From positions 8,655,001-8,719,000 of the forward strand of contig NZ_CP023694.1 in assembly GCF_008705135.1 (NCBI RefSeq): a stretch of DNA of 64,000 bases, written 5' to 3'. This DNA comes from Streptomyces coeruleorubidus (lineage in GTDB: Bacteria > Actinomycetota > Actinomycetes > Streptomycetales > Streptomycetaceae). Shown piece after piece: positions 32,094 to 40,162 of the stretch (positions within the stretch are counted from its first letter, which is position 1; every line of letters begins with the position of its first letter). Under the pieces are notes generated by a model. It was not told where the DNA came from and searched no databases. It saw only the letters and a list, made by a program, of their open reading frames with translations. The position numbers were made by a program, and so were the translations under genes.

Positions 32094-33587
32094 ATGTCCG
32101 ACGGTGCGAACGCCATCCTCGTTCGTATGCGAAGACGCGAACAGGCGGCCGCATCGAGGACCCCCCGCAGGAGAGGCGTCGACAGACCGCTCGCCGCGCT
32201 CGCCGCCGTCTTCGTCCTCGCGCAACTCGTCCTCGTCCGGCCCGTCCTCGGCCTCGGCTGGGACGAGATCGTCTACGTCAGCCAGGTCACCTCCCACACC
32301 CCGGCGGCCTTCTTCAGCGCACCGCGCTCCCGGGGCGTGTCCCTGCTCGTGGCGCCCGTCGCATCCTGGTCGTCGTCCGTCCCGCTGCTGCGCGTCTACC
32401 TCGCCCTGCTGTCCGGCCTCGCCCTCTTCCTGGCCCTGCGCGCCTGGCGGGGTCTGTTCCCGACCCGGGTCCTGGTCCTCGGTGGCGCCCTCTTCGCCTC
32501 CCTGTGGGTGACCCTCTTCTACGGTCCGCAGGCCATGCCCAACTACTGGGTCGCGATCGGCGCCCTGATCAGCGTGGGCTGCTTCCTGCGGGCCCGGGCG
32601 GACCGATCCGCCCGGGCGGCGCTGTGGGGCATCGCGGCGGGCGCCGCCCTCATGGCGTGGATGCGGCCCACCGACGCGGTCTGGGTGACCGTGCCGCTGC
32701 TCGTCCTCACCCTGGTCCGCCGCCACTGGCGACTCCTCCTCGCGCTCGCCGCAGGCCTCGCGGCCGGCGCCGTCGAGTGGGTGATCGAGGCCTACCTCGG
32801 CCACGGCGGCCTCGGACAGCGGCTGTCGGACGCCTCCCGCATCCAGGGCGGACTGGGCTGGCAGATCGCCGTCGACGACCAGCTGCGCAGCCTGGGCGGA
32901 CGGGCCCTGTGCCGGCCGTGCACCGTGCCGATGCCCAACCCCCTGGTCACCGTCTGGTGGTTCGCCCTGCCCGTCCTGGCCGGACTCGGCCTGGTCGTCG
33001 CGGCCCGGGCCCGGCGCCTGGGACGGACCCTGATCCCCCTGGCCTGCGCCGCCACGGCCGCACTGCCGTACCTGTTCATGATCGGCTACGCGGCACCCCG
33101 CTTCCTCCAGCCGGCCTACGCGCTGCTCGCGATCCCGGTCGCCGACGCCCTGTGGCACCTGGTCAGGACCCCGGGCGGAAAGTGGCGGCCGGTGGCCGCG
33201 GCGCTGGTCGCGCTCGGCCTGGCCGGGCACCTGGCGGTGCAGATCGCCGTCCTGGAAGGCGCCGTCTCCCGCAACACCGAGAGCCGCCGCGACTGGGACC
33301 GCACCGCCGGAGAACTGCACCGCCTCGGCGTCCGCCCGCCCTGCCTGCTCACCGGCCACGAGGCCATCCCGATCGGCTACTACACCGGCTGCTCCTCGGG
33401 CGCGACCGCCGGCCACAACGAGAACACCACGGCGGCGGACATCCTGCGCACCGCGGACCGTCTCCCGGTCGCCCACATCGCACCGGCCGGCGGCACCCCT
33501 CCCCGCTACGCCCGCACCTGGCCCGTCCACCGGATCTCGGACCTGGATGTCCGCGTCGCACCGCCCGCGCGGCGGTCCGGCCCCTGA
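32094..33587 (+). CDS. Polytopic membrane glycosyltransferase (ArnT/PMT-like)
   Basis: A 497-residue protein with an N-terminal basic tail and about ten transmembrane helices. The first extracellular loop shows GLGWDEIVYVSQV; the WDE aspartate/glutamate pair sits where polyprenyl-phosphate sugar transferases (GT39/GT83) place their catalytic acid. The C-terminal ectodomain (from about residue 405, CLLTGHEAIPIGYYTGCSSG) has two cysteines. Such proteins transfer a lipid-linked sugar to cell-surface targets. ATG 32094 has AAGGGG 6 nt upstream. No partner carrier gene is near; function is inferred from fold only. Confidence 0.72.
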   Translation: MSDGANAILVRMRRREQAAASRTPRRRGVDRPLAALAAVFVLAQLVLVRPVLGLGWDEIVYVSQVTSHTPAAFFSAPRSRGVSLLVAPVASWSSSVPLLRVYLALLSGLALFLALRAWRGLFPTRVLVLGGALFASLWVTLFYGPQAMPNYWVAIGALISVGCFLRARADRSARAALWGIAAGAALMAWMRPTDAVWVTVPLLVLTLVRRHWRLLLALAAGLAAGAVEWVIEAYLGHGGLGQRLSDASRIQGGLGWQIAVDDQLRSLGGRALCRPCTVPMPNPLVTVWWFALPVLAGLGLVVAARARRLGRTLIPLACAATAALPYLFMIGYAAPRFLQPAYALLAIPVADALWHLVRTPGGKWRPVAAALVALGLAGHLAVQIAVLEGAVSRNTESRRDWDRTAGELHRLGVRPPCLLTGHEAIPIGYYTGCSSGATAGHNENTTAADILRTADRLPVAHIAPAGGTPPRYARTWPVHRISDLDVRVAPPARRSGP

Positions 33588-33678
33588 CGCCGCACGGCAC
33601 TCCTGCCCCAACTCGCGTTTCCCGCCAGGCCCGTTCAGGTAGGAGTCGGTTGACGGTCACGGACGAAGGGGGAACGCC

Positions 33679-34527
33679 ATGGCGGGGAGCGACCACGAGG
33701 GCCGGCTGGGGGAGGAGTTCTTCACACCGGGCTCCTCGTCCTTCACCGAGTTCCTGGCGGCCCACCGCCCCGAACTGCTGAGCACCCGCCGGATCCTCCC
33801 GGACGGCGTCCGCGCCGAGGGCGCCCCGCACGGCACGACCGTGCTGGCCCTCACCTACGGCGACGGCGTGCTGATCGCGGGCGACCGGCGGGCGACGATG
33901 GGCAACCTGATCGCCCAGCGCGACCTGGAGAAGGTGCACCCCGCCGACGACCACACCGCCGTGGCCTTCGCCGGGTCCGTCGGGCTCGCGCTGGACCTGG
34001 TGAAGCTCTATCAGGTCGAGCTGACGCACTTCGAGAAGGTCGAGGGTGTCCCCATGACCCTCGCCGCGAAGGCGACCCGGCTGGCCACGATGATCCGGGG
34101 CAACCTGGGCCAGGCCATGCAGGGCCTCGCCGTCGTCCCGCTGCTCGCCGGCTACGACCCCGCGGCTCCCGAGGGCCGGCAGGGCCGGATCTTCGGCTTC
34201 GACGTCGCCGGCGGCCGCTACGAGAAGTTCGGCTTTCACGCCGAGGGCTCCGGATCGCCGTACGCCCGGGGCGCGTTGAAGAAGCTGTTCCGCCCCGGCA
34301 TGTCCCGGCGCGAGGCCGCCCTGGCCGCGCTCCAGGCGCTCTACGACGCGGCCGACGACGACTCCGCGACCGGCGGCCCGGACATCAGCCGCCGCATCTA
34401 CCCCGTCGTGTCGGTCATCACCGAGGACGGCTTCGAGCGGCTTCCCCAATCGGAGACGGAGGGACTCAGCCGCGAGTTGATCGAGCAGCGCCGCAGCCGG
34501 CCGGACGGACCGAACGCCGCGGTGTGA
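33679..34527 (+). CDS. prcB: 20S proteasome beta subunit (PrcB-like paralogue)
   Basis: A 282-residue protein. A 52-residue propeptide (TPGSSSFTEFLAAHRPELL matches PrcB propeptides) ends HG|TTVLAL; Thr53 is the mature nucleophile. Counting from it, Asp17 and Lys33 are both present (GDRRATMGN and LEKVHP), as are the DSATGGPD and RRIYPVV segments near the C-terminus, so the protein should be active after self-cleavage. PrcB normally forms four-ring cores with PrcA and degrades pupylated proteins; here neither prcA nor arc, dop or pafA is near, so this is an isolated paralogue. ATG 33679 has AAGGGGGAA 5-8 nt upstream. Its partner subunit is not in the window. Confidence 0.9.
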   Translation: MAGSDHEGRLGEEFFTPGSSSFTEFLAAHRPELLSTRRILPDGVRAEGAPHGTTVLALTYGDGVLIAGDRRATMGNLIAQRDLEKVHPADDHTAVAFAGSVGLALDLVKLYQVELTHFEKVEGVPMTLAAKATRLATMIRGNLGQAMQGLAVVPLLAGYDPAAPEGRQGRIFGFDVAGGRYEKFGFHAEGSGSPYARGALKKLFRPGMSRREAALAALQALYDAADDDSATGGPDISRRIYPVVSVITEDGFERLPQSETEGLSRELIEQRRSRPDGPNAAV

Positions 34528-34616
34528 CCCGCCGCGGCCGCGGGGTGCCCGGCTCCGAGGAGTCCTCGGTCCCGCGGAGTTTTCGGTTCCATGGACAAGA
34601 CCTGCCGCGGGCTTTA

Positions 34617-34633
34617 CTGCATACGGGTTGCAG
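34617..34633. promoter_or_regulatory. Nur-box-like dyad ahead of the NiCoT gene
   Basis: CTGCAT-N5-TTGCAG, a near-perfect inverted repeat 66 bp before the NiCoT ATG. It resembles the Nur operator of Streptomyces (tTGCaa-N5-ttGCAA, from memory), which suggests nickel-responsive repression of the transporter. Confidence 0.5.
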
Positions 34634-34698
34634 GTACCAGAGGATGGCACGAGGCTGTTGCCCGCAGCCGTCCGTCCGACAGAAGGACCTTCCCCCCG

Positions 34699-35616
34699 AT
34701 GACGGCCGCCCCTGAGTCCACTCCGCCCCTCCCCGCCCCGGCTGCCGCCCAGCGCACGGCCCGGCACCGCGTCCGTACCTCCATGACGCGGCAGGAGTGG
34801 ACCAGGGCCGGTGGGATGGCCGCGGTCATCGTGGCCCTGCACGTGATCGGCTGGGTCACCCTCGTCGCGGTCGTCGCCCCCGAGCACCGCGCCATCGGCA
34901 CCCAGACCTTCGGCGTTGGCATCGGCGTCACCGCGTACACGCTCGGCATGCGGCACACCTTCGACGCCGACCACATCGCCGCCATCGACAACACCACCCG
35001 CAAGCTGATGTGCGGGGGACAGCGGCCGCTGTCGGTCGGCTTCTGGTTCTCCCTCGGCCACTCCAGCGTCGTCTTCGTCCTCGCCTTCCTGCTCACCCTC
35101 GGTGTGAAGACCCTGGCGGGGCCGGTCCGCGACGACGGCTCCGCGCTGCACGACGTCACGGGCCTGATCGGTACGACCGTCTCCGGGGCGTTCCTCTACC
35201 TCATCGCGGCCGTCAACCTCGTCATCCTCGCCGGCATCTGGAAGGTGTTCCGCGGCATGCGCTCGGGCCGCTACGACGAGGCCGCCCTGGAGGAGCAGCT
35301 GAACAACCGCGGTTTCATGAACTTCGCCTACGGATGGGCCTTCTCCAAGCCGGTCCGCAAGGTCTACTACAACCTCACGATCACCGGCCTGTCCGTCGCC
35401 GTGGCCCTGCTCATCGGGACCGTCGAACTCCTCGGTCTGCTCGTGGACGGGCTCGGCCTGCACGGCCCCTTCTGGGACTGGATCTCCGGCCTCGACCTCA
35501 ACGTCCTCGGCTACGTCGTCGTCGCGCTGTTCGTCGCGACCTGGGTGGTGGCGCTGCTGGGGTGGAGGCTCGCGCGCATCGAGGAGAAGTGGACGGGTGA
35601 CCTGGCCCGGGGTTAG
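34699..35616 (+). CDS. NiCoT family nickel/cobalt transporter (HoxN/NixA type)
   Basis: A 305-residue membrane protein with eight predicted helices. The NiCoT signature RHTFDADHIAAIDNTTRK (H-X4-D-H-X5, about 91-108) and LGHSSVVF (about 126) are intact. These permeases import Ni2+ and/or Co2+ for urease, hydrogenase, nickel superoxide dismutase or cobalamin. ATG 34699 has AGAAGGA 9 nt upstream. The Nur-like dyad nearby points to nickel rather than cobalt; no metalloenzyme gene adjoins it. Family call is firm; metal preference is inferred. Confidence 0.9.
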   Translation: MTAAPESTPPLPAPAAAQRTARHRVRTSMTRQEWTRAGGMAAVIVALHVIGWVTLVAVVAPEHRAIGTQTFGVGIGVTAYTLGMRHTFDADHIAAIDNTTRKLMCGGQRPLSVGFWFSLGHSSVVFVLAFLLTLGVKTLAGPVRDDGSALHDVTGLIGTTVSGAFLYLIAAVNLVILAGIWKVFRGMRSGRYDEAALEEQLNNRGFMNFAYGWAFSKPVRKVYYNLTITGLSVAVALLIGTVELLGLLVDGLGLHGPFWDWISGLDLNVLGYVVVALFVATWVVALLGWRLARIEEKWTGDLARG

Positions 35617-35692
35617 AGCCCGCGTAACGGGAAACGCGGAACGGGCACATGAGACGAACGAGTCGACGCAGCGCGACAGGGAGGCAGAAGTG

Positions 35693-36220
35693 ATGGGCAC
35701 GGAACCGATGCGCCCCGAACCGATGGCGGACGACGCGTACCAGCCCACCGGGAGCAACGAGGAGCAGGAGGACGCCGCGCCGCTGGACCTCCAGGACGCC
35801 GTCGACGAACGGACCTACGACGACACCCTCGACGAGGGCTACTCCCCGCCGGAGAAGCCGCTCGGCGTCACCAAGCGCGGCACCACCGCCGCCGAGCAGC
35901 ACGAGGGGGAGACCCTCGACGAGCGCCTCTCCCAGGAGGTCCCCGACGTGTCCCCCGAGCCCGCCGGGGACGGCGTGGGCGACAGCCCCGACGGCGACGG
36001 CGAACCGGTCGACCCGGAGGCGGGCACGGTCCGTGCGGGCCGCCTGGTCGCCCCGGACGAGGGCGCCCACCCCGACACGACGAAGGAGACCGTCGCGACG
36101 GACATCGGCATCGACGGTGGCGCGGCCGGTGCGGAGGAGGCGGCGGTACACGTGGTGGAGGACGACGGCGACCTGCCGGAGGACGACGGCGACCTGCCGG
36201 AGGACGACGACAGGGTGTGA
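35693..36220 (+). CDS. DUF5709 family acidic protein
   Basis: A 175-residue soluble protein, very rich in Glu and Asp, with the DUF5709 motif TLDEGYSPPEKPLGVTK near residue 44. Such proteins are common and uncharacterised in Streptomyces. The C-terminus holds two copies of a 21-bp unit coding GDLPEDD. ATG 35693 has GGGAGG 7-10 nt upstream; GTG 35690 is a close alternative. A bidirectional terminator follows the gene. Confidence 0.78.
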   Translation: MGTEPMRPEPMADDAYQPTGSNEEQEDAAPLDLQDAVDERTYDDTLDEGYSPPEKPLGVTKRGTTAAEQHEGETLDERLSQEVPDVSPEPAGDGVGDSPDGDGEPVDPEAGTVRAGRLVAPDEGAHPDTTKETVATDIGIDGGAAGAEEAAVHVVEDDGDLPEDDGDLPEDDDRV

Positions 36221-36230
36221 CCCGCGCGGC

Positions 36231-36261
36231 GTCACGCGTCACGGAGTCCGTGACGCGTGAC
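36231..36261. terminator. Bidirectional terminator hairpin
   Basis: GTCACGCGTCACG and CGTGACGCGTGAC form a perfect 13-bp stem with a 5-nt loop between the convergent genes 35693-36220 and 36283-36489. No T run, as usual for Streptomyces. Confidence 0.85.
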
Positions 36262-36282
36262 GTCCCGCGGGGAAGGCACCCT

Positions 36283-36489
36283 CTAGGGCAGCAGCTTCTC
36301 CAGCGCGGCCGGGCCCTCCGCCGCGAGCTTGCGCTTGGCCCATTCCAGGTTGCGCGGGGTGAGGTCCTTGCCAGACGCGAGGACGAGGTCCTCCGGTGAC
36401 ACATCGGTGCCGGTGCGGGCGTGGAGCAGGCGGTCCGGGGTGGTGCTGTCCTCGGGCGGCCGGAACGCGTGGGGCTGTGAGGTCGACAT
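36283..36489 (-). CDS. Small conserved hypothetical protein
   Basis: A 68-residue protein with a helical middle (EDLVLASGKDLTPRNLEWAKRKLAAEG) and Pro-rich N-terminus. AGGAG lies 6-7 nt before the ATG, a good ribosome site. No family assigned, but the high helical content and real codon pattern support translation. It ends 21 bp from the terminator and stands next to the SpoIIE gene on the same strand, with a 226-bp gap without gene. Confidence 0.65.
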   Translation of the reverse strand: MSTSQPHAFRPPEDSTTPDRLLHARTGTDVSPEDLVLASGKDLTPRNLEWAKRKLAAEGPAALEKLLP

Positions 36490-36715
36490 TCTCTGCTCCT
36501 AGGGTCCGGATCGCTGGGGCGGCCCCGGTGCTGAAAAACGGGTCCGCTATCACCATTCAACGCGCGAGCCCAACGTGCATCCGGAGAGCCCCGGCCACCG
36601 CCCGTGAACCGGCACCGGCACCCTCCCGAAAGCCCTGCCGAGAGCCTCGCCGGAACCCGGGCGAAAGCCGACCGGAATCCCGCCGGGAGGTCCCGCGCCC
36701 CGCCGCCGGCCGCCG

Positions 36716-37843
36716 TCAGGGCCCGCCCCGCGGGCGGGGCGCGAGGACGAGCATCGTGACGTCGTCCCGTACGTCCGGGCAGTACCGGACGAGGTCGGTC
36801 CACACCCGCTCGGCCAGCGCGGCCGGATCCTGGTCGGCGAGGCCCGGCAGCCGTTCGGCGAGGGGATAGAAGACCCCGCCGGCGTCCCTGGCCTCGGTGA
36901 CACCGTCGGACGCGAGGAACAGCCGGTCACCGGCCCGCAGCGGCACCGAGACGACCCTCGGGGGAGTGACCTCGGCGAGGCCCAGCCCCAGCGGCGTGCA
37001 CGGCTCGACGTCCAGCTCCACGGTCCGCCCGTCCCGCAGCAGCAACGGCCCGGCCTGCCCGCACGCCACGATCCGCACCACACGCGCGTCGGCGGAGAAG
37101 TCCAGCAGCACGGCCGTCGCGAACAACTCGGCGTGCGGCTCGCCCGCGGAGTCCACCGCCAGCCTCCGGTCGAGCCGGGCCGCCACCGCCTCCGGATCCG
37201 GCTGGTCCAGCACCGCCTCCCGGAACGCCCCCAGCAGCGACGCGACCGTGGCGACCGCCGACAGCCCGTGCCCCTGCACATCGCCCATGACCGCCCGTAC
37301 GCCGTAGGGGCCCGCGCGTACGTCGAAGAAGTCGCCCCCGACCAGCGTCCCGCTCTGCGCGGCCCGGTACAGGCCCGCGCACCGTACCTGCCCGACCTCT
37401 TCCGGGAGCGGCGGCACGACCGCCCGCTGCGCGACCTCGGCGACGGCCCGTTCCGTCACGAGCTGTGCGTCACGCCTGCTGCGCACGAAGGACAGCAGCA
37501 CGCTCAGTGCGGCCACGAAGCACACGGTCAGCAGATCGGTGCTGCCGGGGTTGTCCAGACGGAAGACGGGAACCGTCAGCACCACCACCGCCAGCGCGCC
37601 GAGCACCGCCGTCACGACCGGCCCGTGGGCCAGCACAGCCAGCGGCGGGATCGCGCCCAGCAGGAAGCCGACGTCCAGAGGCACCGGACTGATCAGCTCC
37701 GCCGTGCACACGCCTGCCAGCAGTACGGAGGGCAGCAGCCGCGCCCAGACCGGCGGCGGTGCGCCGCGCAGCCAGCCCCGCCGGTCCAGGTCCCGGTCCC
37801 GATCCCTGTCCCGGCGCGGCAGCCGGGCGCGCGCTCTGCTCAC
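36716..37843 (-). CDS. Membrane-anchored SpoIIE/PP2C phosphatase
   Basis: A 375-residue protein. An Arg/Asp-rich head (residues 1-28) leads to four hydrophobic helices (about 32-120), then a short linker and the SpoIIE-type PP2C domain (about 135-372) with VGGDFFDV, VMGDVQGHG and LASDGVTEARD metal-binding motifs, all Asp present. It lacks GAF/PAS sensors, so the membrane part is the likely input. Target proteins are probably anti-sigma-factor antagonists. It is a single gene; the GTG/ATG start at 37843 keeps the Arg-rich head. Confidence 0.87.
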   Translation of the reverse strand: MSRARARLPRRDRDRDRDLDRRGWLRGAPPPVWARLLPSVLLAGVCTAELISPVPLDVGFLLGAIPPLAVLAHGPVVTAVLGALAVVVLTVPVFRLDNPGSTDLLTVCFVAALSVLLSFVRSRRDAQLVTERAVAEVAQRAVVPPLPEEVGQVRCAGLYRAAQSGTLVGGDFFDVRAGPYGVRAVMGDVQGHGLSAVATVASLLGAFREAVLDQPDPEAVAARLDRRLAVDSAGEPHAELFATAVLLDFSADARVVRIVACGQAGPLLLRDGRTVELDVEPCTPLGLGLAEVTPPRVVSVPLRAGDRLFLASDGVTEARDAGGVFYPLAERLPGLADQDPAALAERVWTDLVRYCPDVRDDVTMLVLAPRPRGGP

Positions 37844-37937
37844 ACCACCACGCTGCTACGCCCCACCGGGCGCCGCACTCCGGGCCCGCGTCACCAGGGG
37901 CGGTGGTCAGTGGAGTGAGGAGGGGCGTGCGTGCCTG

Positions 37938-38870
37938 CTAGAACGGCGTGAGCGTCAGCCGCAGCCCCGTCGGCGCCGTGTCCTGGACGTACGAGGCGAA
38001 GTCGGCCACGTCGTCGAAGGCGAAGCCGTACGCCTTGCCGTCCCGTGCGGCCGCGTGCATGGCCTTGGCGTAGTGGTTGGTGAGGCCGGTCCGGTAGAAG
38101 GACGCGGGGTCGGTCATCGGCTGGGCGGCGGATCCCACCAGCGTCGAGCGGTTGAAACCGGCACCCAGGATCGCGGCGACCGGCCCCGTCGTCCCGTCGT
38201 TGGGTCGATGCAGGGCGCGAAGTAGTCCTCGGCGAACAGCCCGGCGTCCAGGCCCTGGCCGGGCGATGATCCGGGTGTCGTCCACCACGAGCCGCCCGAA
38301 CTCCGGGACCTCCCGCACGGCGGCGAACGCGGCCGCCCGGCCCCCTTCGCGCAACGTGCCCGTCGTCTGGTCCTTCGCGCCGGTCAGCCGGATGCTCAGC
38401 GGCACGCTGAACATGTCGACCATGGTGGTGTTGCAGAACATCCCCGACGCGTTGTACGTGAACTCCGCACAGTCGTGCAGCACCCCGTAGTCGGGATCGG
38501 ATGTCACCCAGCCGGCGGGGTACTGGAGGGCCGGCCGGCCCGGCCAGGGCGATCGCGTAGTCGGCGAAGCCGTCGGGCCCGTTGTCCGACAGGGCCACCG
38601 GGGCCAGTGTGCCGTCGGGCGTGAGGCGTACCTGCCGGCCGTCCGCGTTGCCCACGACGTAGACGTGGACGCTCGCGTTGCCGAAGGATCCGCTGTCGTT
38701 GACGAGCGTCAGGGGGAGGCCGGCCGCTGCCCTCGGAGCGGCCTTGCTCCCGGTCGTGTCCGCCATGGCGTGGGGGGCCAGCGCGGCGACGGCAGGGGCG
38801 GCGACCACCGCGCCGCCGAGAGCGGGAGGAGCGTACGGCGGGTGAGCGGGCGTCGGTGACGAGGAGTCAT
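37938..38870 (-). pseudogene. Decayed GH64 beta-1,3-glucanase (laminaripentaose-producing type)
   Basis: The gene content matches a GH64 enzyme: a Tat-type start (ATG 38870, RRPLTRRTLLPL), LPLTLVNDSGSFGNASVHVYVVG, CAEFTYNASGMFCNTTMVDMFSVPLSI and the C-terminal GKAYGFAFDDVADFASYV. It cannot be read in one frame. The signal peptide is in one minus frame up to about 38815, the next 90 residues in a second, then about 38535 the frame returns to the first; the conserved PR-x-SGRIYFS strand expected there is missing, so an internal deletion is likely. Near 38275-38205 a short third-frame piece (GLDAGLFAEDYFAPC) replaces the expected text before the original frame resumes. Four breaks exclude a working protein unless sequencing errors cluster here. 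A LacI-type operator survives upstream. Confidence 0.85.
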
Positions 38871-38915
38871 GTGGGGGGTCTCCTGGTGTGGGGGTACGGA
38901 TGTGGATCAGTGGTC

Positions 38916-38931
38916 CTGAGAGCGCTCTCAG
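38916..38931. promoter_or_regulatory. LacI-type operator, perfect 16-bp palindrome (CTGAGAGCGCTCTCAG)
   Basis: A perfect dyad centred on AGCGCT, 46 bp before the start of the GH64 pseudogene. It resembles the CebR-type box TGGGAGCGCTCCCA that controls beta-glucan genes in Streptomyces. Control by a LacI protein encoded elsewhere is inferred. Confidence 0.7.
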
Positions 38932-39151
38932 ATGGATCCGCGTCACGGATGCTACGGACGGGCAGTACTCCCGCCAACCCGTCCGTCATGCCGAAACCCC
39001 TTGCCGAGGCGGCTACTTGGGCGCCCTGACGGTCGCTTGACCGACTCCTAAGGGCCACTTGAGCCGCGTCGGAAAAGCGATGGACGGTCCGTCGGTGATC
39101 CCGTAGCGTGTCGGCGTCACGCCCCGAGACCGGTGGAAGGAGGGCAGAGCC

Positions 39152-39208
39152 GTGCAGTTCACACCGTTCCAGCGCTCCCTGCTCCTCGTCCCGGCGTGCC
39201 TCGACTGA
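39152..39208 (+). CDS. Putative 18-residue leader peptide
   Basis: GTG 39152 opens an 18-codon frame (MQFTPFQRSLLLVPACLD) ending TGA at 39206-39208. AAGGAGGG sits 8-10 nt upstream, the strongest ribosome site in the neighbourhood. It ends 45 bp before the GNAT start and next to a stem that includes part of the GNAT ribosome site, so a translational attenuator is plausible. Confidence 0.5.
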   Translation: MQFTPFQRSLLLVPACLD

Positions 39209-39213
39209 CCTCA

Positions 39214-39244
39214 CCGGGAGCGCTCTCCGCACCATGCATCCCGG
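39214..39244 (+). promoter_or_regulatory. Hairpin that may cover the GNAT ribosome site; contains a CebR-like box
   Basis: CCGGGA (39214-39219) can pair with TCCCGG (39239-39244), whose last two bases belong to the GGAGG ribosome site of the gene at 39254. Inside lies CGGGAGCGCTCTCC, 11 of 14 matches to the CebR box. The function is not settled. Confidence 0.35.
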
Positions 39245-39253
39245 AGGAATTCC

Positions 39254-40141
39254 GTGACCGATGTGGTCATCCGCGCGCTCGACGCGAGCGACGCCGATCT
39301 CTTCGACACCCTGCCCGATCCGCTGGGCGCCCGTGAGGGCCACCGGCTGACCCGGCATCGCCCCGACTGGAAGCGGGTGGCCCTGCGCGACGGCAGGGTC
39401 GTGGCCCGCGGCGCCTGGTGGGGCGGCCCCGACGACACCGAGCCCCTCAACCTCAACTGGTTCGACGTGGCCGAAGGCGAGGAGGAAGCGGGCGCCACAC
39501 TCCTGCGCTCCGCCCCCTGGCAGGTGGAACTGGAACTGAACCTTCCCGCGGGCTGGCGCGACGTCCCGGCCCTGCGCGCCGCGGCCGAGACCCGCTTCAC
39601 CGCCGCACGGAAGGCCGGCTACGACCTCCTGGTGGAACGCCTGCTGTACCGGTGGACCCCCGACCGCGGCCTGCCCGAGCGGCCCGGGCGCCTCACCTTC
39701 CGCGCCGAACCGGACGACGCCGTGTTCTTCGACGCGCTGCGCCGCATCCACTCCGTCACACTGGACGCCCACGCGCTGAAAGCCATCGAGCAGGGCGGAC
39801 TCGACCAGGCGGCCCAAGAGGAACTCGACTTCTTCCACTGGTGCCCCTCACCGCGCGAGTGGTGGCAGGTCGCGTACACCCCGAAGGGCGAGATGGCCGG
39901 CATCCACATCCCGGCCCACAACCCCACGGGCCCGTGCATCGGCTTCATCGGCGTCCTGCCCGACCAGCGGGGCCACGGCTACGCCTACGACCTGCTGGCC
40001 GAGTGCACCCACTTCCTGGTCGAACAGGGCGCCGAGTTCGTCGCGGCTGCCACGGACCAGGGCAACTTCCCCATGGCCGCGAACTTCGCCAAGGCCGGTT
40101 ACCCGGTGGTGAAGGAACGCCTCAACTTCGACCCGGCGTAG
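39254..40141 (+). CDS. GNAT family N-acetyltransferase
   Basis: A 295-residue protein with a tandem GNAT fold: the N-terminal half lacks a clear acetyl-CoA loop, the C-terminal half has GFIGVLPDQRGHGYAYDLLAE (Q-R-G-x-G) and ends ATDQGNFPMAANFAKAGYP, the normal motif B. Substrate unknown; double-GNAT proteins include mycothiol synthase relatives and aminoglycoside-type enzymes. GTG 39254 has GGAGGAATTCC immediately upstream. It follows the leader peptide and appears to be its regulated target. Confidence 0.85.
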   Translation: MTDVVIRALDASDADLFDTLPDPLGAREGHRLTRHRPDWKRVALRDGRVVARGAWWGGPDDTEPLNLNWFDVAEGEEEAGATLLRSAPWQVELELNLPAGWRDVPALRAAAETRFTAARKAGYDLLVERLLYRWTPDRGLPERPGRLTFRAEPDDAVFFDALRRIHSVTLDAHALKAIEQGGLDQAAQEELDFFHWCPSPREWWQVAYTPKGEMAGIHIPAHNPTGPCIGFIGVLPDQRGHGYAYDLLAECTHFLVEQGAEFVAAATDQGNFPMAANFAKAGYPVVKERLNFDPA

Positions 40142-40162
40142 GAACCCGGCCGTACTCCAGGG

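Noticed and set aside
34540..34690. Cobalamin riboswitch before the NiCoT gene
   Set aside because: No B12-box-like core is seen; the dyad at 34617 explains regulation better.
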